In this document: positions 16,485-27,163 of the stretch, piece after piece
How the letters are laid out: every line of letters starts with the position of its first letter
Numbering within the stretch: position 1 is the stretch's first letter
Source: an uncultured Akkermansia sp.
Lineage (GTDB): Bacteria; Verrucomicrobiota; Verrucomicrobiia; Verrucomicrobiales; Akkermansiaceae
Assembly (NCBI GenBank): GCA_900548895.1
Contig: URLZ01000003.1
Coordinates: forward strand, 1 to 64,000
Length of the DNA: 64,000 nt
Direction: 5' to 3'
Notes under the pieces: generated by a model
Told to the model about the DNA's origin: nothing
Databases searched by the model: none
Seen by the model: only the letters and a program-made list of their open reading frames with translations
Made by a program: the position numbers and the translations under genes

Positions 16485-16946
16485 TCAGGGCAGCGCGGGG
16501 TAAAGCTTCAGCAGATAGGGGCGCAGCAGCTTGTAGAGATCCTGCTGCTGCTGAACGGAAAGCTTGAGATCATCCATCACCACGAGCTTGCCGAGGCCGA
16601 CATGCCCCTCCATGCACTGAGCGTTGCTGGCGTAGAGGCAGAAACTGTGCCTCGCCTCGCTCTGCGCGCTCGTTTCGGGCTCGCGGTAGTACTCCTCCTT
16701 CACCTCATTGAGCTCCGCGCCGCCGAGCAGCTCGCGCAGGCTCTGCGCGTCCTTCGCGCTGAGCTTGAAGACCGCATCCTCGGCCAGAAGCCAGCCCGGC
16801 GAGCGCGGCGTTATCGCCAGCGTATCGGCCCGCAGTAGCTCATCGACCGCTTCGCGGCTCAACGAGCCGAGCGTCGGCTGCTGGCAGGCGGAGGCGCCCA
16901 GCAGCACAGTTGCTCCCGTCAGTAATGCAAGCAGCTTCATCATCAT
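16485..16946 (-). CDS. Predicted lipoprotein of unknown function (153 aa)
   Basis: The N-terminus MMMKLLALLTGATVLLGASAC is a lipoprotein signal with the acceptor cysteine at C21. The mature part has LRELLGGAELNEVKEEYY and a YASNAQCMEGHVG segment with no recognised domain. Three consecutive ATGs are possible starts; I use the first. It has its own promoter at 16973-17001 and leads the three-gene envelope cluster with the hydrolase and hexapeptide transferase. Confidence 0.75.
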   Translation of the reverse strand: MMMKLLALLTGATVLLGASACQQPTLGSLSREAVDELLRADTLAITPRSPGWLLAEDAVFKLSAKDAQSLRELLGGAELNEVKEEYYREPETSAQSEARHSFCLYASNAQCMEGHVGLGKLVVMDDLKLSVQQQQDLYKLLRPYLLKLYPALP

Positions 16947-16972
16947 CGCATTCTTTCTGAACTCTACCGTTG

Positions 16973-17001
16973 ATTCTACCCGAGCTCTCGGGCCGATGCA
17001 A
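16973..17001 (-). promoter_or_regulatory. Promoter for the lipoprotein-hydrolase-acyltransferase cluster
   Basis: TTGCAT (17001-16996), a 17-base spacer and TAGAAT (16978-16973) on the minus strand. Confidence 0.65.
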
Positions 17002-17040
17002 GCTAAAAGAGAAAGGCCCCCTCATGCCTCAAAAGCGCTC

Positions 17041-17652
17041 TCATGCCTCGGGCTCTCCCGGCGCCTCCGCTGCAACGGGCGCGGCAGACGCCAGGCCGAG
17101 GCGGCGGCGCAGCTCGCCGAGCAGCTTCGGCATGCTGCGATCCAGCAGCGCCACCACCGCATCGAAGCCCTCGGGCCCGCCGTAGTAGGGATCCGGCACC
17201 TCCGTCTCGGCCTCGCCGTCGGCGAAGAAAGCGCTCATCGGCACGATGCGGGCGCGCTCCTCCTCGCTCCGCGCGAGCGCCAGCAGATCCTGCCGGTTGC
17301 TCTCATCCTGCGGCACAATCAGATCAAAGCGGGCAAAATCGGCGCGGCTGAAGCAGCGGGCGCGGTGGCCGACGTCGCGGAAACCCGCGCGATCCAGCGC
17401 CGCGCGCATGCGGGCGTCAGGGCGCTGCCCCACGTGGTAGGACGCCGTGCCGCAGGAGTCCGCCTGCACCCGGCCCGCCAGCCCCGCCTTCTCCAGCGCG
17501 GCCCTGCAGATCACCTCAGCCGCCGGTGAACGGCAGATGTTGCCGAGGCAGACGAAGAGAACGCGCAGGCGATCAGACGGGCAGGGGGTGCCCGAAGCTT
17601 GCGGAGCAGAGCCGGGCGCGGAAGAGCAGCAGTCAGAGGGTGAAGCTTTCAT
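17041..17652 (-). CDS. Low-molecular-weight protein tyrosine phosphatase
   Basis: The P-loop CLGNICRS (C35 to R41, pattern C-x5-R) follows the strand VLFV. The general acid lies in the DP loop VPDPYYGG (D154), as in the LMW-PTP/ArsC family. The 203-residue product has an extra 28-residue Ser/Pro/Cys-rich N-terminal stretch and a C-terminal Ala/Glu tail around a standard 155-residue core. In bacteria such enzymes often dephosphorylate tyrosine kinases of polysaccharide export, but no such kinase is adjacent. The start at 17652 is the ATG closest to the domain. Confidence 0.88.
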   Translation of the reverse strand: MKASPSDCCSSAPGSAPQASGTPCPSDRLRVLFVCLGNICRSPAAEVICRAALEKAGLAGRVQADSCGTASYHVGQRPDARMRAALDRAGFRDVGHRARCFSRADFARFDLIVPQDESNRQDLLALARSEEERARIVPMSAFFADGEAETEVPDPYYGGPEGFDAVVALLDRSMPKLLGELRRRLGLASAAPVAAEAPGEPEA

Positions 17653-17753
17653 GGTCGGAGAACTGAGAGGGGAGAAACTGAAGGAGCGGGGAAGCTGAGG
17701 AGCGGACGGCGACCGCAGGACGGTGCGGGAAGGTGTTGGGACGGCCGCTGCGC

Positions 17754-17782
17754 TTGACGCCGGCGGCGCCATCTGCTATAAG
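17754..17782 (+). promoter_or_regulatory. Promoter for queE
   Basis: TTGACG (17754-17759), a 17-base spacer and TATAAG (17777-17782) with an upstream TGC, giving a leader of about 39 nt. Confidence 0.7.
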
Positions 17783-17827
17783 CGGGGGAGACGGAGCCCC
17801 GACGGCCCCGCCCCATCTTACCACAGC

Positions 17828-18493
17828 ATGCTCACCCTTGCACGACTGAAATCAGCCCCCGAGATCTTTTATTCCCTCCAAGGGGAAGGCCCCCGCATCG
17901 GCAGCCCCGCCGTCTTTTTGCGCCTCGCCGGCTGCAACCTGCGCTGCCGCTGGTGCGACACCAAATACTCGTGGGGTGAGGGCATCCCCATCAGCGAAGC
18001 CGAAGCCGCCGAGCGCATTCTCGCCTTCGGCAGCCCCGGGCTCGTCATCACCGGCGGCGAGCCCCTCCTCCAGCAGGCGGCCCTGCAAAACCTGCTCGAG
18101 CGGTTGCCCCGCGAGCTCTACATCGAGGTCGAAACCAACGGCACCATCATCCCCGAAGCCTGCCTGCTGCATCGCATCAACCAGTGGAACGTCTCGCCCA
18201 AGCTCAACCACGCCGGCAATGACGCCCACCTCGCCCTGCGCCGCGACGTGCTCGAGCGTTTCGCCGCCCTCCCCAACGCCTGGTTCAAGTTTGTTGTTGA
18301 AAGCGAGAACGACTGGGCAGCCATCGAAGCGCTCCGGCTCCCGCAGCAGCGCCTCATCCTCATGCCCTGCGCTGCTGACCGCGAAGCCCTCACTGCCGCC
18401 GCCCCCGCTGTCGCCGAGCTCTGCATCCGCCACCGCGTGCGCTACGGACACCGCCTCCACGTCGCTCTCTGGAGCGACGCCAAGGGCGTCTGA
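17828..18493 (+). CDS. queE: 7-carboxy-7-deazaguanine synthase (QueE), radical SAM
   Basis: QueE performs the radical SAM ring contraction of carboxytetrahydropterin in queuosine and 7-deazaguanine synthesis. The cluster-binding motif is C36-x3-C40-x2-C43 in CNLRCRWCDTKYSW. The preceding FYSLQGEG and the following VITGGEPLLQ and VETNGT are diagnostic of the family. The 221-residue length is normal. The start at 17828 lies about 39 bases after a well-formed promoter. Other queuosine genes are not nearby. Confidence 0.93.
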   Translation: MLTLARLKSAPEIFYSLQGEGPRIGSPAVFLRLAGCNLRCRWCDTKYSWGEGIPISEAEAAERILAFGSPGLVITGGEPLLQQAALQNLLERLPRELYIEVETNGTIIPEACLLHRINQWNVSPKLNHAGNDAHLALRRDVLERFAALPNAWFKFVVESENDWAAIEALRLPQQRLILMPCAADREALTAAAPAVAELCIRHRVRYGHRLHVALWSDAKGV

Positions 18494-18656
18494 GCCTTTG
18501 AAACCGGAGGACAGACCTCTCTTCCCCTCATTTCAGCGAAAATGTTAACGCTGCGACGCACGGGAAAAAGTTCATCTGCAGAAATAGTACGGTTGTCTGA
18601 AACCTTAAAAAAATAAACAAATAGCTCTTCTGAAGCAGTTCTGTGAATTTTTAGCC

Positions 18657-18685
18657 TTGCATTCGTGCGAGTGATGTGCTATAGA
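18657..18685 (+). promoter_or_regulatory. Promoter for the outer-membrane barrel gene
   Basis: TTGCAT (18657-18662), a 17-base spacer and TATAGA (18680-18685) preceded by TGC and by an AT-rich tract (18600-18655) that could act as an UP element. The -10 box overlaps the AGGAGG before the ATG at 18696. Confidence 0.65.
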
Positions 18686-18695
18686 GGAGGCGTCT

Positions 18696-19274
18696 ATGAA
18701 AAAACTGATCTCAGTTACCACTATCTTGGCTGCCCTTGCCGGCACCGCTTCCGCTGCTCCCTACGTCCTGCCCAGCGAGCAGACGGGAGCTCTGACCGCC
18801 AACGACGTCCAGCCCGTCTACTCTCTGGATGCCGTTATTGCCTTGGGTGATGGTTCCGATTCCGTGGACATGTACGGTCCGCGCTTGGCCTTCAACCTTT
18901 TCAACGAGCACAACGACACCTTCACGCACAACTTCAACCTCAGCGTCAGCGGACTCTGGGGCTCTGAGGATGTTTGGGGTGCTGATATGGATGTTTTCAT
19001 GCTGCCGCTCACCATCGGATATGATCTGAACATCTCCGTGACCGATGAGCTGGACTTCTACCTCGGCGCCAAGGCCGGTTACGCCTGGACCCATTTCAAG
19101 TGGGCCGGTATCAGTGATACGGACGGCGGCTTCACCTGGGGCGTTGGCGCCGGCTTCCGCTACTACTTCAGCGAGAGCCTCTATGGCCGTCTCGGCTACG
19201 AGTTCAGCCGCACCTATGCTGATGCGCCCTTCGGTCAGCACAGCATCCTCATCGGTGTGGGCTGCCGCTTCTGA
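18696..19274 (+). CDS. Outer-membrane beta-barrel protein
   Basis: The 192-residue product has a clear signal peptide ([20 protein letters not shown], cleavage after ASA). The mature part has alternating aromatic/polar strands such as [18 protein letters not shown] and [15 protein letters not shown]. It ends in VGCRF with the terminal phenylalanine typical of barrels inserted by BamA. It resembles OmpA/OprF-like or OmpW-like 8-strand barrels by size, without a peptidoglycan-binding domain. GAGGAGG lies 5 bases before the ATG. A strong promoter and terminator frame it as a single, probably highly expressed gene. Confidence 0.85.
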   Translation: MKKLISVTTILAALAGTASAAPYVLPSEQTGALTANDVQPVYSLDAVIALGDGSDSVDMYGPRLAFNLFNEHNDTFTHNFNLSVSGLWGSEDVWGADMDVFMLPLTIGYDLNISVTDELDFYLGAKAGYAWTHFKWAGISDTDGGFTWGVGAGFRYYFSESLYGRLGYEFSRTYADAPFGQHSILIGVGCRF

Positions 19275-19310
19275 TGCATTCCTCGTTGAACCCCTCATCT
19301 TAAAGGTCAG

Positions 19311-19344
19311 CCGCACACTCTCCCGCAGAGTGTGCGGTTTTTTT
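19311..19344 (+). terminator. Rho-independent terminator of the barrel gene
   Basis: A perfect 11-bp stem (19311-19321 with 19327-19337), 5-base loop and seven T residues. Confidence 0.95.
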
Positions 19345-19453
19345 GCGGGCAGGGCTCCAAGTCCTCCTCCCTCCTTCGCCCAGGCCCCTCGGCGGTTCCC
19401 TCGGCAGCGTGAGCGCAGTGAAACAGAGGAGCATTCAGGGGTGCACTTTGAGC

Positions 19454-19481
19454 TTGCTTTCGCGGATCAGAGGAGTATACT
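19454..19481 (+). promoter_or_regulatory. Promoter for aconitase
   Basis: TTGCTT (19454-19459), a 16-base spacer and TATACT (19476-19481). Confidence 0.6.
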
Positions 19482-19494
19482 AGCCCGCGAACAA

Positions 19495-22233
<2,739 letters not shown>

Positions 22234-22276
22234 CGCAGGGCGCGCGGGCGCTCACCGCTCCCGCCTTCCCCTCTCA

Positions 22277-22302
22277 GGTCCGGCTGATGCCGGGCCTTTT
22301 TT
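22277..22302 (+). terminator. Terminator of aconitase
   Basis: An 8-bp stem (22277-22284 with 22289-22296, one G-T pair), a TGAT loop and six T residues. Confidence 0.9.
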
Positions 22303-22497
22303 GTGCCCCGCGGCCTTGAGGCGGGCGAGCGGCTTCGTGACGGCGGGCTTCGGGAACCCGACGCGGTGTGTGCCCTGCGGTGCCGCGGCGCTCCTGAGGT
22401 TTTGCGCTTGCGTCCGTCGAGTCCGTCCGTCGTATTCACGTTGACACGGGGGGAGGGCGCCTGCGGCGGGAGGAGGTTCGCAGCGAGATGTCTACAC

Positions 22498-22532
22498 AAA
22501 AAAAGCGCACCACCCGAGGAGGGGTGGTGCGC
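22498..22532 (-). terminator. Terminator of the pseudopilin gene
   Basis: An 11-bp stem (22505-22515 with 22522-22532) is followed on the minus strand by a run of seven T residues. Confidence 0.92.
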
Positions 22533-22577
22533 CGGAGGGAAAGGCGGGGCGGATGAACTCCGCGGATCGAGCGCTGA

Positions 22578-23327
22578 TTACAGCGGGGGCAGCACGACGA
22601 CGTCCTGCAGGTTCGACTTCGTCTTGCCGCGCTTGCTCTTCTCGAAGATCACGGTGTTGTCCTCGAGGTAGCCGATGCTTTCATCGTTCTCATCGAGCTT
22701 GAGGTTCAGCTGCGTGACGCTGCCGGAACCGGCCATGTAGATGACGGCCTTATCCTTGTAGGAGGCGGCATCAAAGGGAATCTTCTCGCCAGAGCAGGGG
22801 GAGGTGGTGCCCAGCGACGCGATGAGGAGCACGTCCTTGCCCTTCACGGGCAGCTTCTTCGTCTTGTCGGCCGGGTCATAGCGCATCACGTACGCAAAGC
22901 CGTTCTCGCCTTCGACGAGGGCCTCGCCGTTGGCCTTCTCATTGGTGGCGGACTCAGTGAAGCGCCCGTCGACGTTGAAGGCGTAAAAGATCTTTTCATC
23001 GACGCCGGAGTTGTTCAGCAGCACCTGGCGGAGGTAGCAGTTGGCGCTGTCGCCCGTCAGATCGCCGAAGTCGACGCCCTCGTTGTCCTCCATCAGCTTG
23101 TCAGCCGTGCGATCGCAGGGGTAGCTCTTGCGATCGGTCTTGAAGTTTTCGAGCTCCTGGCCGAGGGACTTGATGTTGTTGACGGATTTCGTGATTTCAC
23201 CGTCGTCTTTGTGCTGCAGGATGACAAAGGCGGAAATGCCCATGAGCGACATCAGGATGGCGATGACCACCATGAGCTCGATGAGCGTGAAGCCGCGGCG
23301 GGCTGAGGTGCGGAGGGTTGTTTTCAT
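22578..23327 (-). CDS. Type II secretion/type IV pseudopilin
   Basis: The 249-residue product starts with a short basic leader and the type III signal RRGFTLIELMVVIAI. Cleavage is expected after G12, leaving F1 and the conserved E5 of the mature pilin. A hydrophobic helix and a large globular part follow, with KSLGQELENFKTDRKSYPCD typical of GspG-like pseudopilins. Two cysteine pairs may form disulfides. It stands alone, with its own promoter and terminator. The prepilin peptidase at 50380-51540 probably processes it. I chose the ATG at 23327 because it gives a normal leader length. Confidence 0.88.
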   Translation of the reverse strand: MKTTLRTSARRGFTLIELMVVIAILMSLMGISAFVILQHKDDGEITKSVNNIKSLGQELENFKTDRKSYPCDRTADKLMEDNEGVDFGDLTGDSANCYLRQVLLNNSGVDEKIFYAFNVDGRFTESATNEKANGEALVEGENGFAYVMRYDPADKTKKLPVKGKDVLLIASLGTTSPCSGEKIPFDAASYKDKAVIYMAGSGSVTQLNLKLDENDESIGYLEDNTVIFEKSKRGKTKSNLQDVVVLPPL

Positions 23328-23356
23328 GTGAATGGTGGGGGTGATGGTATGTTGTA

Positions 23357-23385
23357 GATATAGCACAGGGGCGGGGTGACTGCAA
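23357..23385 (-). promoter_or_regulatory. Promoter for the pseudopilin gene
   Basis: TTGCAG (23385-23380), a 17-base spacer and TATATC (23362-23357) on the minus strand. Confidence 0.65.
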
Positions 23386-23681
23386 GCCGAAATGTTCCCT
23401 CCCTGCGAGAATTTTCAGGGGGCTGCGCTGCCGGTTCCGCAGGCCGAGACTCCCGACTTCCGCCGAGGCCGCCCTCGGGCTTCGGACGGAAGCCGGACGG
23501 GACTTCTGTCAAGACGTAGGGGGCGGGCGCCGGGCGGGGATGCGAGCCGGAGTCGAGTCGGGGGGCGGAGATGCGAGCCCGGACGATTTGTGTGGGGATG
23601 CGTTAACTGAGGGTGGGTGTCAGCTTGGGGCGCGGGGGGCCGTGGGTCGCGCGGGACCGCGCGGCGGCAGGAGCTCGCGCC

Positions 23682-26600
23682 TCAGCGGAGCTCCTCTTCG
23701 CTGTAGCGGTGCAGTTGCAGATCTCCCTCGAGGCTCAGCTGCACGAGGGTGACGCCGATGTGCGCCTCGTCGAAGCCCGTGGCGCGCGCGACGAGGCGGC
23801 GGTAGGCCTGCATCTGCGGCAGGTAGTGGGTGCCGAGGTCGCAGCGGCGGCGCGTGGTCTTGTAGTCGAGAATCTCGGCGCGGCGCTCGGCCGGGTAGAG
23901 CAGCAGGCGGTCGATGACGGCGGAGGTCCATTCGCGATCGGTGACGGCCTCCAGCGGCTGCTCATTGCAGGCCTCCGCGCCGTCGCTGCGTACGAAGAAG
24001 CGCCGGAGGGCATCGTCGTGCAGGGCTCGAGAGGCGAGCTTTTCGGCCGGGGTCTTCGGGGAGGTGTACCAGGCGGGCGGGTTGTCCTCATCGAGCCACT
24101 CGACGGTTTCGAGCAGGGCGTGCACCTCCGTGCCGAAGGCCATGGCCGCGGCGCGACGCTCGGGTGAGGGCAGGCCGAAGCGGCGGGGAGCCGCTCCCGA
24201 TGGGCTTGTGCTCGCCGTGCCGACGCGATCCCCGGCCTCGCCGGCCTCCGCATCACCTGCCTCGGCATCGCCGCCTCCTGCGGCGAGCATCTCCTCATCA
24301 TCGGTGCAGGACTCGGAGGGGCTGCGGCGGCGCCGGCGCGGCGAGGCGGCCCCGAGTTGGGGGGGAACGGCTGCGGCTTTCTCCTCCTCGGCGCGCGGCG
24401 GCAGCTCATCGTACCAGTGCGGGTCGCCCTCCTCATAGTCGTCATCGCTTCCGTCGGTGTCTATGGCGTCGAGGATGCGGCTGCCGTTGTATTGTTTGCC
24501 GGGTTTCGCCATGCGGGGAATGAGGATGTAGTTGGCGCGTGCCGCGCGCGTCAGAGCGACGTAGAGTTTGTGGCTCTCCTGCTCCTCCGCTTCGCTCTCG
24601 TTGGCTGCGTAGTCGCCCCGGAGTTCGTCGACGTGGTCGTTGATCTTTTTTTCCCCCACGGGCGTGAAGATGCCGGCGATGTCGCCCTGAGCGTCGGTCC
24701 GGCAGAGGTACGAGACTTTGTTGGCGTGTTTTTGGACTTCCAGCATCGGCAGGATGACGACGTCGTACTCCAGCCCCTTGCTCGTGTTCACCGTCATGAG
24801 GTGGATGCAGCTCTTTGGCGGGTTTTCATTGAGCCCGAGGGTGCTCATGGTGTCGATCCAGTCGTCGAGGGTGCCTCCGCTGAGGTCAAAGGTATACGCC
24901 TGACTGACCCAGATGTTGAGGCGGTGGCGCATGAAGTCGTTGAGCACGGGGTGCCCGTCGCAGCGGGCCTCTTCGAGGCAGCGCCTCAGGCGCTCCATGA
25001 CGGCGGCGTAGCCCGCCTGTTCCAGCCGCCGCCTCCAGCTCTGCCAGCTTCCCTCGGCTCCGTCGAGCGCCGGGGCGAGCGGCGAGTTTTTCACGATCGC
25101 GACGTGATGGGGATTCCGAGGGTGTTGGAGCCAGCGGAAAAAGCTCAGCAGCGTCTGCCCGACGGGAGAGTCAGTGGTGACTTGGATCTTGTTCACGGCG
25201 CGGATGGGCAGGTCGGGGCAGAGGCGGCGCAGGCGCGCGGAGAGGTCGCGGATGTCATCGTTTGTGTTGAGGAGAATGCAGACGCTCATCTCGCGCTCCT
25301 TGAAGGGCAGATCTCGGAGGATGGCGGCGATGGCATCGGCGGCATCGCCTCTCGGAACCTTTTTTTTGCCCGTCGATTCCTCTCCGAAGCGGCTCACGCA
25401 GACGTAGCCGGAGAGCTTGCGGGCGCTGACGTGTTTCTCGTCCGGGCCGCTGAAGTCGAAGACGCGGTTGACGAAGTCGAGCACGACCTGCGAGGAGCGG
25501 TAGCTCTTGTTCATGTTCATCCGGGTGAGCGGGGCGCCGGGGCTGAGCAGATTCTTGAAGATCCTGTCATAGGCGCCGCGCCAGGAGTAGATGCCCTGCT
25601 TGATGTCGCCGACGATGAAGAGGCTGCGCTCGGCGAGGTGCTCGCTGTTGCTGCCGGTCTCGGCGATGATTTCATCCAGCAGGAGGCTCAGCACCTGCCA
25701 TTGCTCGTGCGAGGTGTCCTGAAATTCGTCGAGCAGCCAGTGGGTGAGCTCGCCGTCGAGGCGGAAGGCGAGGCGCGTCGGCACGTCGCTGCCCCCTTCC
25801 GCGAGGGCCCGGCGGGCCAGGGTGGCGTTGTCGTTGAAGCTGAGCTGGCCGAGGGAGATGGCTCGCTTGGTGTAGAGCTCGTTGTAGAGGCCCAACAGCT
25901 GATACAGCGCGAGGCCTTTCCGCTGCGCGCGCCCGAGCACGCGCTTGAGGAATTCGCGCTTCATCCGCAGGGCGATGTCGCACATGCGGCGGGTGTCGGG
26001 CGTGTGCTCCTTGATTTTGGTTTGCCCGAAGCCGGGATCTTTGTCGGGGAGTTTGCCCTCGCGGAGCGATTCGAGGTACTTGAGGCAGATCTTGGTCGCC
26101 TTTTCGATCAGCTTCGCGTCGTCACGGCTTCGGGCAGCCAACTCCTCGACTTCGGCGCAGGCGGCGTCTATATCGGCGTCGCAGAGCTCGGGCAGATGTC
26201 GGTAGTCGGGGATGCGGAAGGCGTTTTCCCAACTCTTCCAGAGCTCGACATTTTGAGCATGGGTGTAGAGCTGGCCGAAGCTGTTGACGAGGCCGCTCAA
26301 GGCCTCGGTCAGCGGAGTGCCGTTGCTGTCGATGATGTCCTGCAGTTGCTCGCCGAGCTCTTCGCCTTCGCGGCTGAGGCTGATGAAGGCCATGAGGTCG
26401 CGGATGGCCTCGGTGCGGGCGCGTTCGAGTTTCGCGTCGCTGATCATGTCGACGCTCCCCCTCAGGCCGAGTTCGAGACCGCTGAGGCCGACGAGGCGGT
26501 TGAAGAAGCTGTCGATGGTGGTGAGGTGTTGCTCGGAGAAGCGCTCGATGAAGAGCAGCAGCAGCTCGCGGAAGCGGGCGCGCGTGAGGGGGTGTCGCGC

Positions 26601-26987
26601 TTCATCGGCTCCCGGGCAGAGCGCCGGCACTCCCTCCGCCGCGTTGCCCTGCCAGCAGCGGCGGATGTCGGCGGCCAGCCGGGCGGCTCCCTCCTCGGAG
26701 GCGGCGCCTTCGGCCAGTCGGCGCAGGATGCGGTCGAGGAATTCGCCGGCCGCCTTGCGGGTGAAGGTCAGCGCAATCATCTGAAGCGGGGGGACGCCCA
26801 GCGCCATCAGGGCGATGAAGCGCAGGGAGAGTTGATAGGTCTTGCCCGTGCCGGCGGAGGCGGCGATGACGACGCTGCGCACGAGCTCGCGAGGCTGCGG
26901 GGCCGACTGGGTTGAAGGGTTGCTTGGCGCGTGGGCGGCCGCGGTGTCGGCGGCGCTGCGGGAAGCCGAGGAGGGGGAGGGTGTCAT
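23682..26987 (-). CDS. addA: AddA-like UvrD-family helicase-nuclease
   Basis: AddA and AddB form the AddAB helicase-nuclease that processes double-strand breaks for RecA loading. The 1101-residue protein has the Walker A motif ASAGTGKT, motif Ia LTFTRKAAGEF, the DExx-type LDEFQDTSHEQW, GDIKQGIYSWRG and motif V NTSKGLEYDVVILP. A PD-(D/E)XK nuclease follows at the C-terminus (AVIDRLLLYP, then AEILDYKTTRRR). This helicase-plus-nuclease order is that of AddA/RecB. A charged Arg/Ser/Glu-rich linker lies between the helicase and nuclease parts. It is the last gene of the sbcD-sbcC-addB-addA block. Confidence 0.9.
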   Translation of the reverse strand: MTPSPSSASRSAADTAAAHAPSNPSTQSAPQPRELVRSVVIAASAGTGKTYQLSLRFIALMALGVPPLQMIALTFTRKAAGEFLDRILRRLAEGAASEEGAARLAADIRRCWQGNAAEGVPALCPGADEARHPLTRARFRELLLLFIERFSEQHLTTIDSFFNRLVGLSGLELGLRGSVDMISDAKLERARTEAIRDLMAFISLSREGEELGEQLQDIIDSNGTPLTEALSGLVNSFGQLYTHAQNVELWKSWENAFRIPDYRHLPELCDADIDAACAEVEELAARSRDDAKLIEKATKICLKYLESLREGKLPDKDPGFGQTKIKEHTPDTRRMCDIALRMKREFLKRVLGRAQRKGLALYQLLGLYNELYTKRAISLGQLSFNDNATLARRALAEGGSDVPTRLAFRLDGELTHWLLDEFQDTSHEQWQVLSLLLDEIIAETGSNSEHLAERSLFIVGDIKQGIYSWRGAYDRIFKNLLSPGAPLTRMNMNKSYRSSQVVLDFVNRVFDFSGPDEKHVSARKLSGYVCVSRFGEESTGKKKVPRGDAADAIAAILRDLPFKEREMSVCILLNTNDDIRDLSARLRRLCPDLPIRAVNKIQVTTDSPVGQTLLSFFRWLQHPRNPHHVAIVKNSPLAPALDGAEGSWQSWRRRLEQAGYAAVMERLRRCLEEARCDGHPVLNDFMRHRLNIWVSQAYTFDLSGGTLDDWIDTMSTLGLNENPPKSCIHLMTVNTSKGLEYDVVILPMLEVQKHANKVSYLCRTDAQGDIAGIFTPVGEKKINDHVDELRGDYAANESEAEEQESHKLYVALTRAARANYILIPRMAKPGKQYNGSRILDAIDTDGSDDDYEEGDPHWYDELPPRAEEEKAAAVPPQLGAASPRRRRRSPSESCTDDEEMLAAGGGDAEAGDAEAGEAGDRVGTASTSPSGAAPRRFGLPSPERRAAAMAFGTEVHALLETVEWLDEDNPPAWYTSPKTPAEKLASRALHDDALRRFFVRSDGAEACNEQPLEAVTDREWTSAVIDRLLLYPAERRAEILDYKTTRRRCDLGTHYLPQMQAYRRLVARATGFDEAHIGVTLVQLSLEGDLQLHRYSEEELR

Positions 26988-27163
26988 GGCGGTGAGGGGG
27001 CTGGGGCTCCGTTGGCTGCGGGGGCCTGGGGGAGCGGGGGTGCGGTGAGGAGGCAGGGGGGATTCTGTGGGGGAAAAAAATGTTGTGGGGAAAAGTCGGT
27101 TGACGGAGTCCGAGGGCGGGGGACGGTTCCGGCGGAGGGGGCTGCGGTACGCGGTCGAGGCTC

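Noticed and set aside
24357..26915. An 852-codon plus-strand frame opposite addA
   Set aside because: It mirrors the helicase-nuclease gene and shows no domain of its own.
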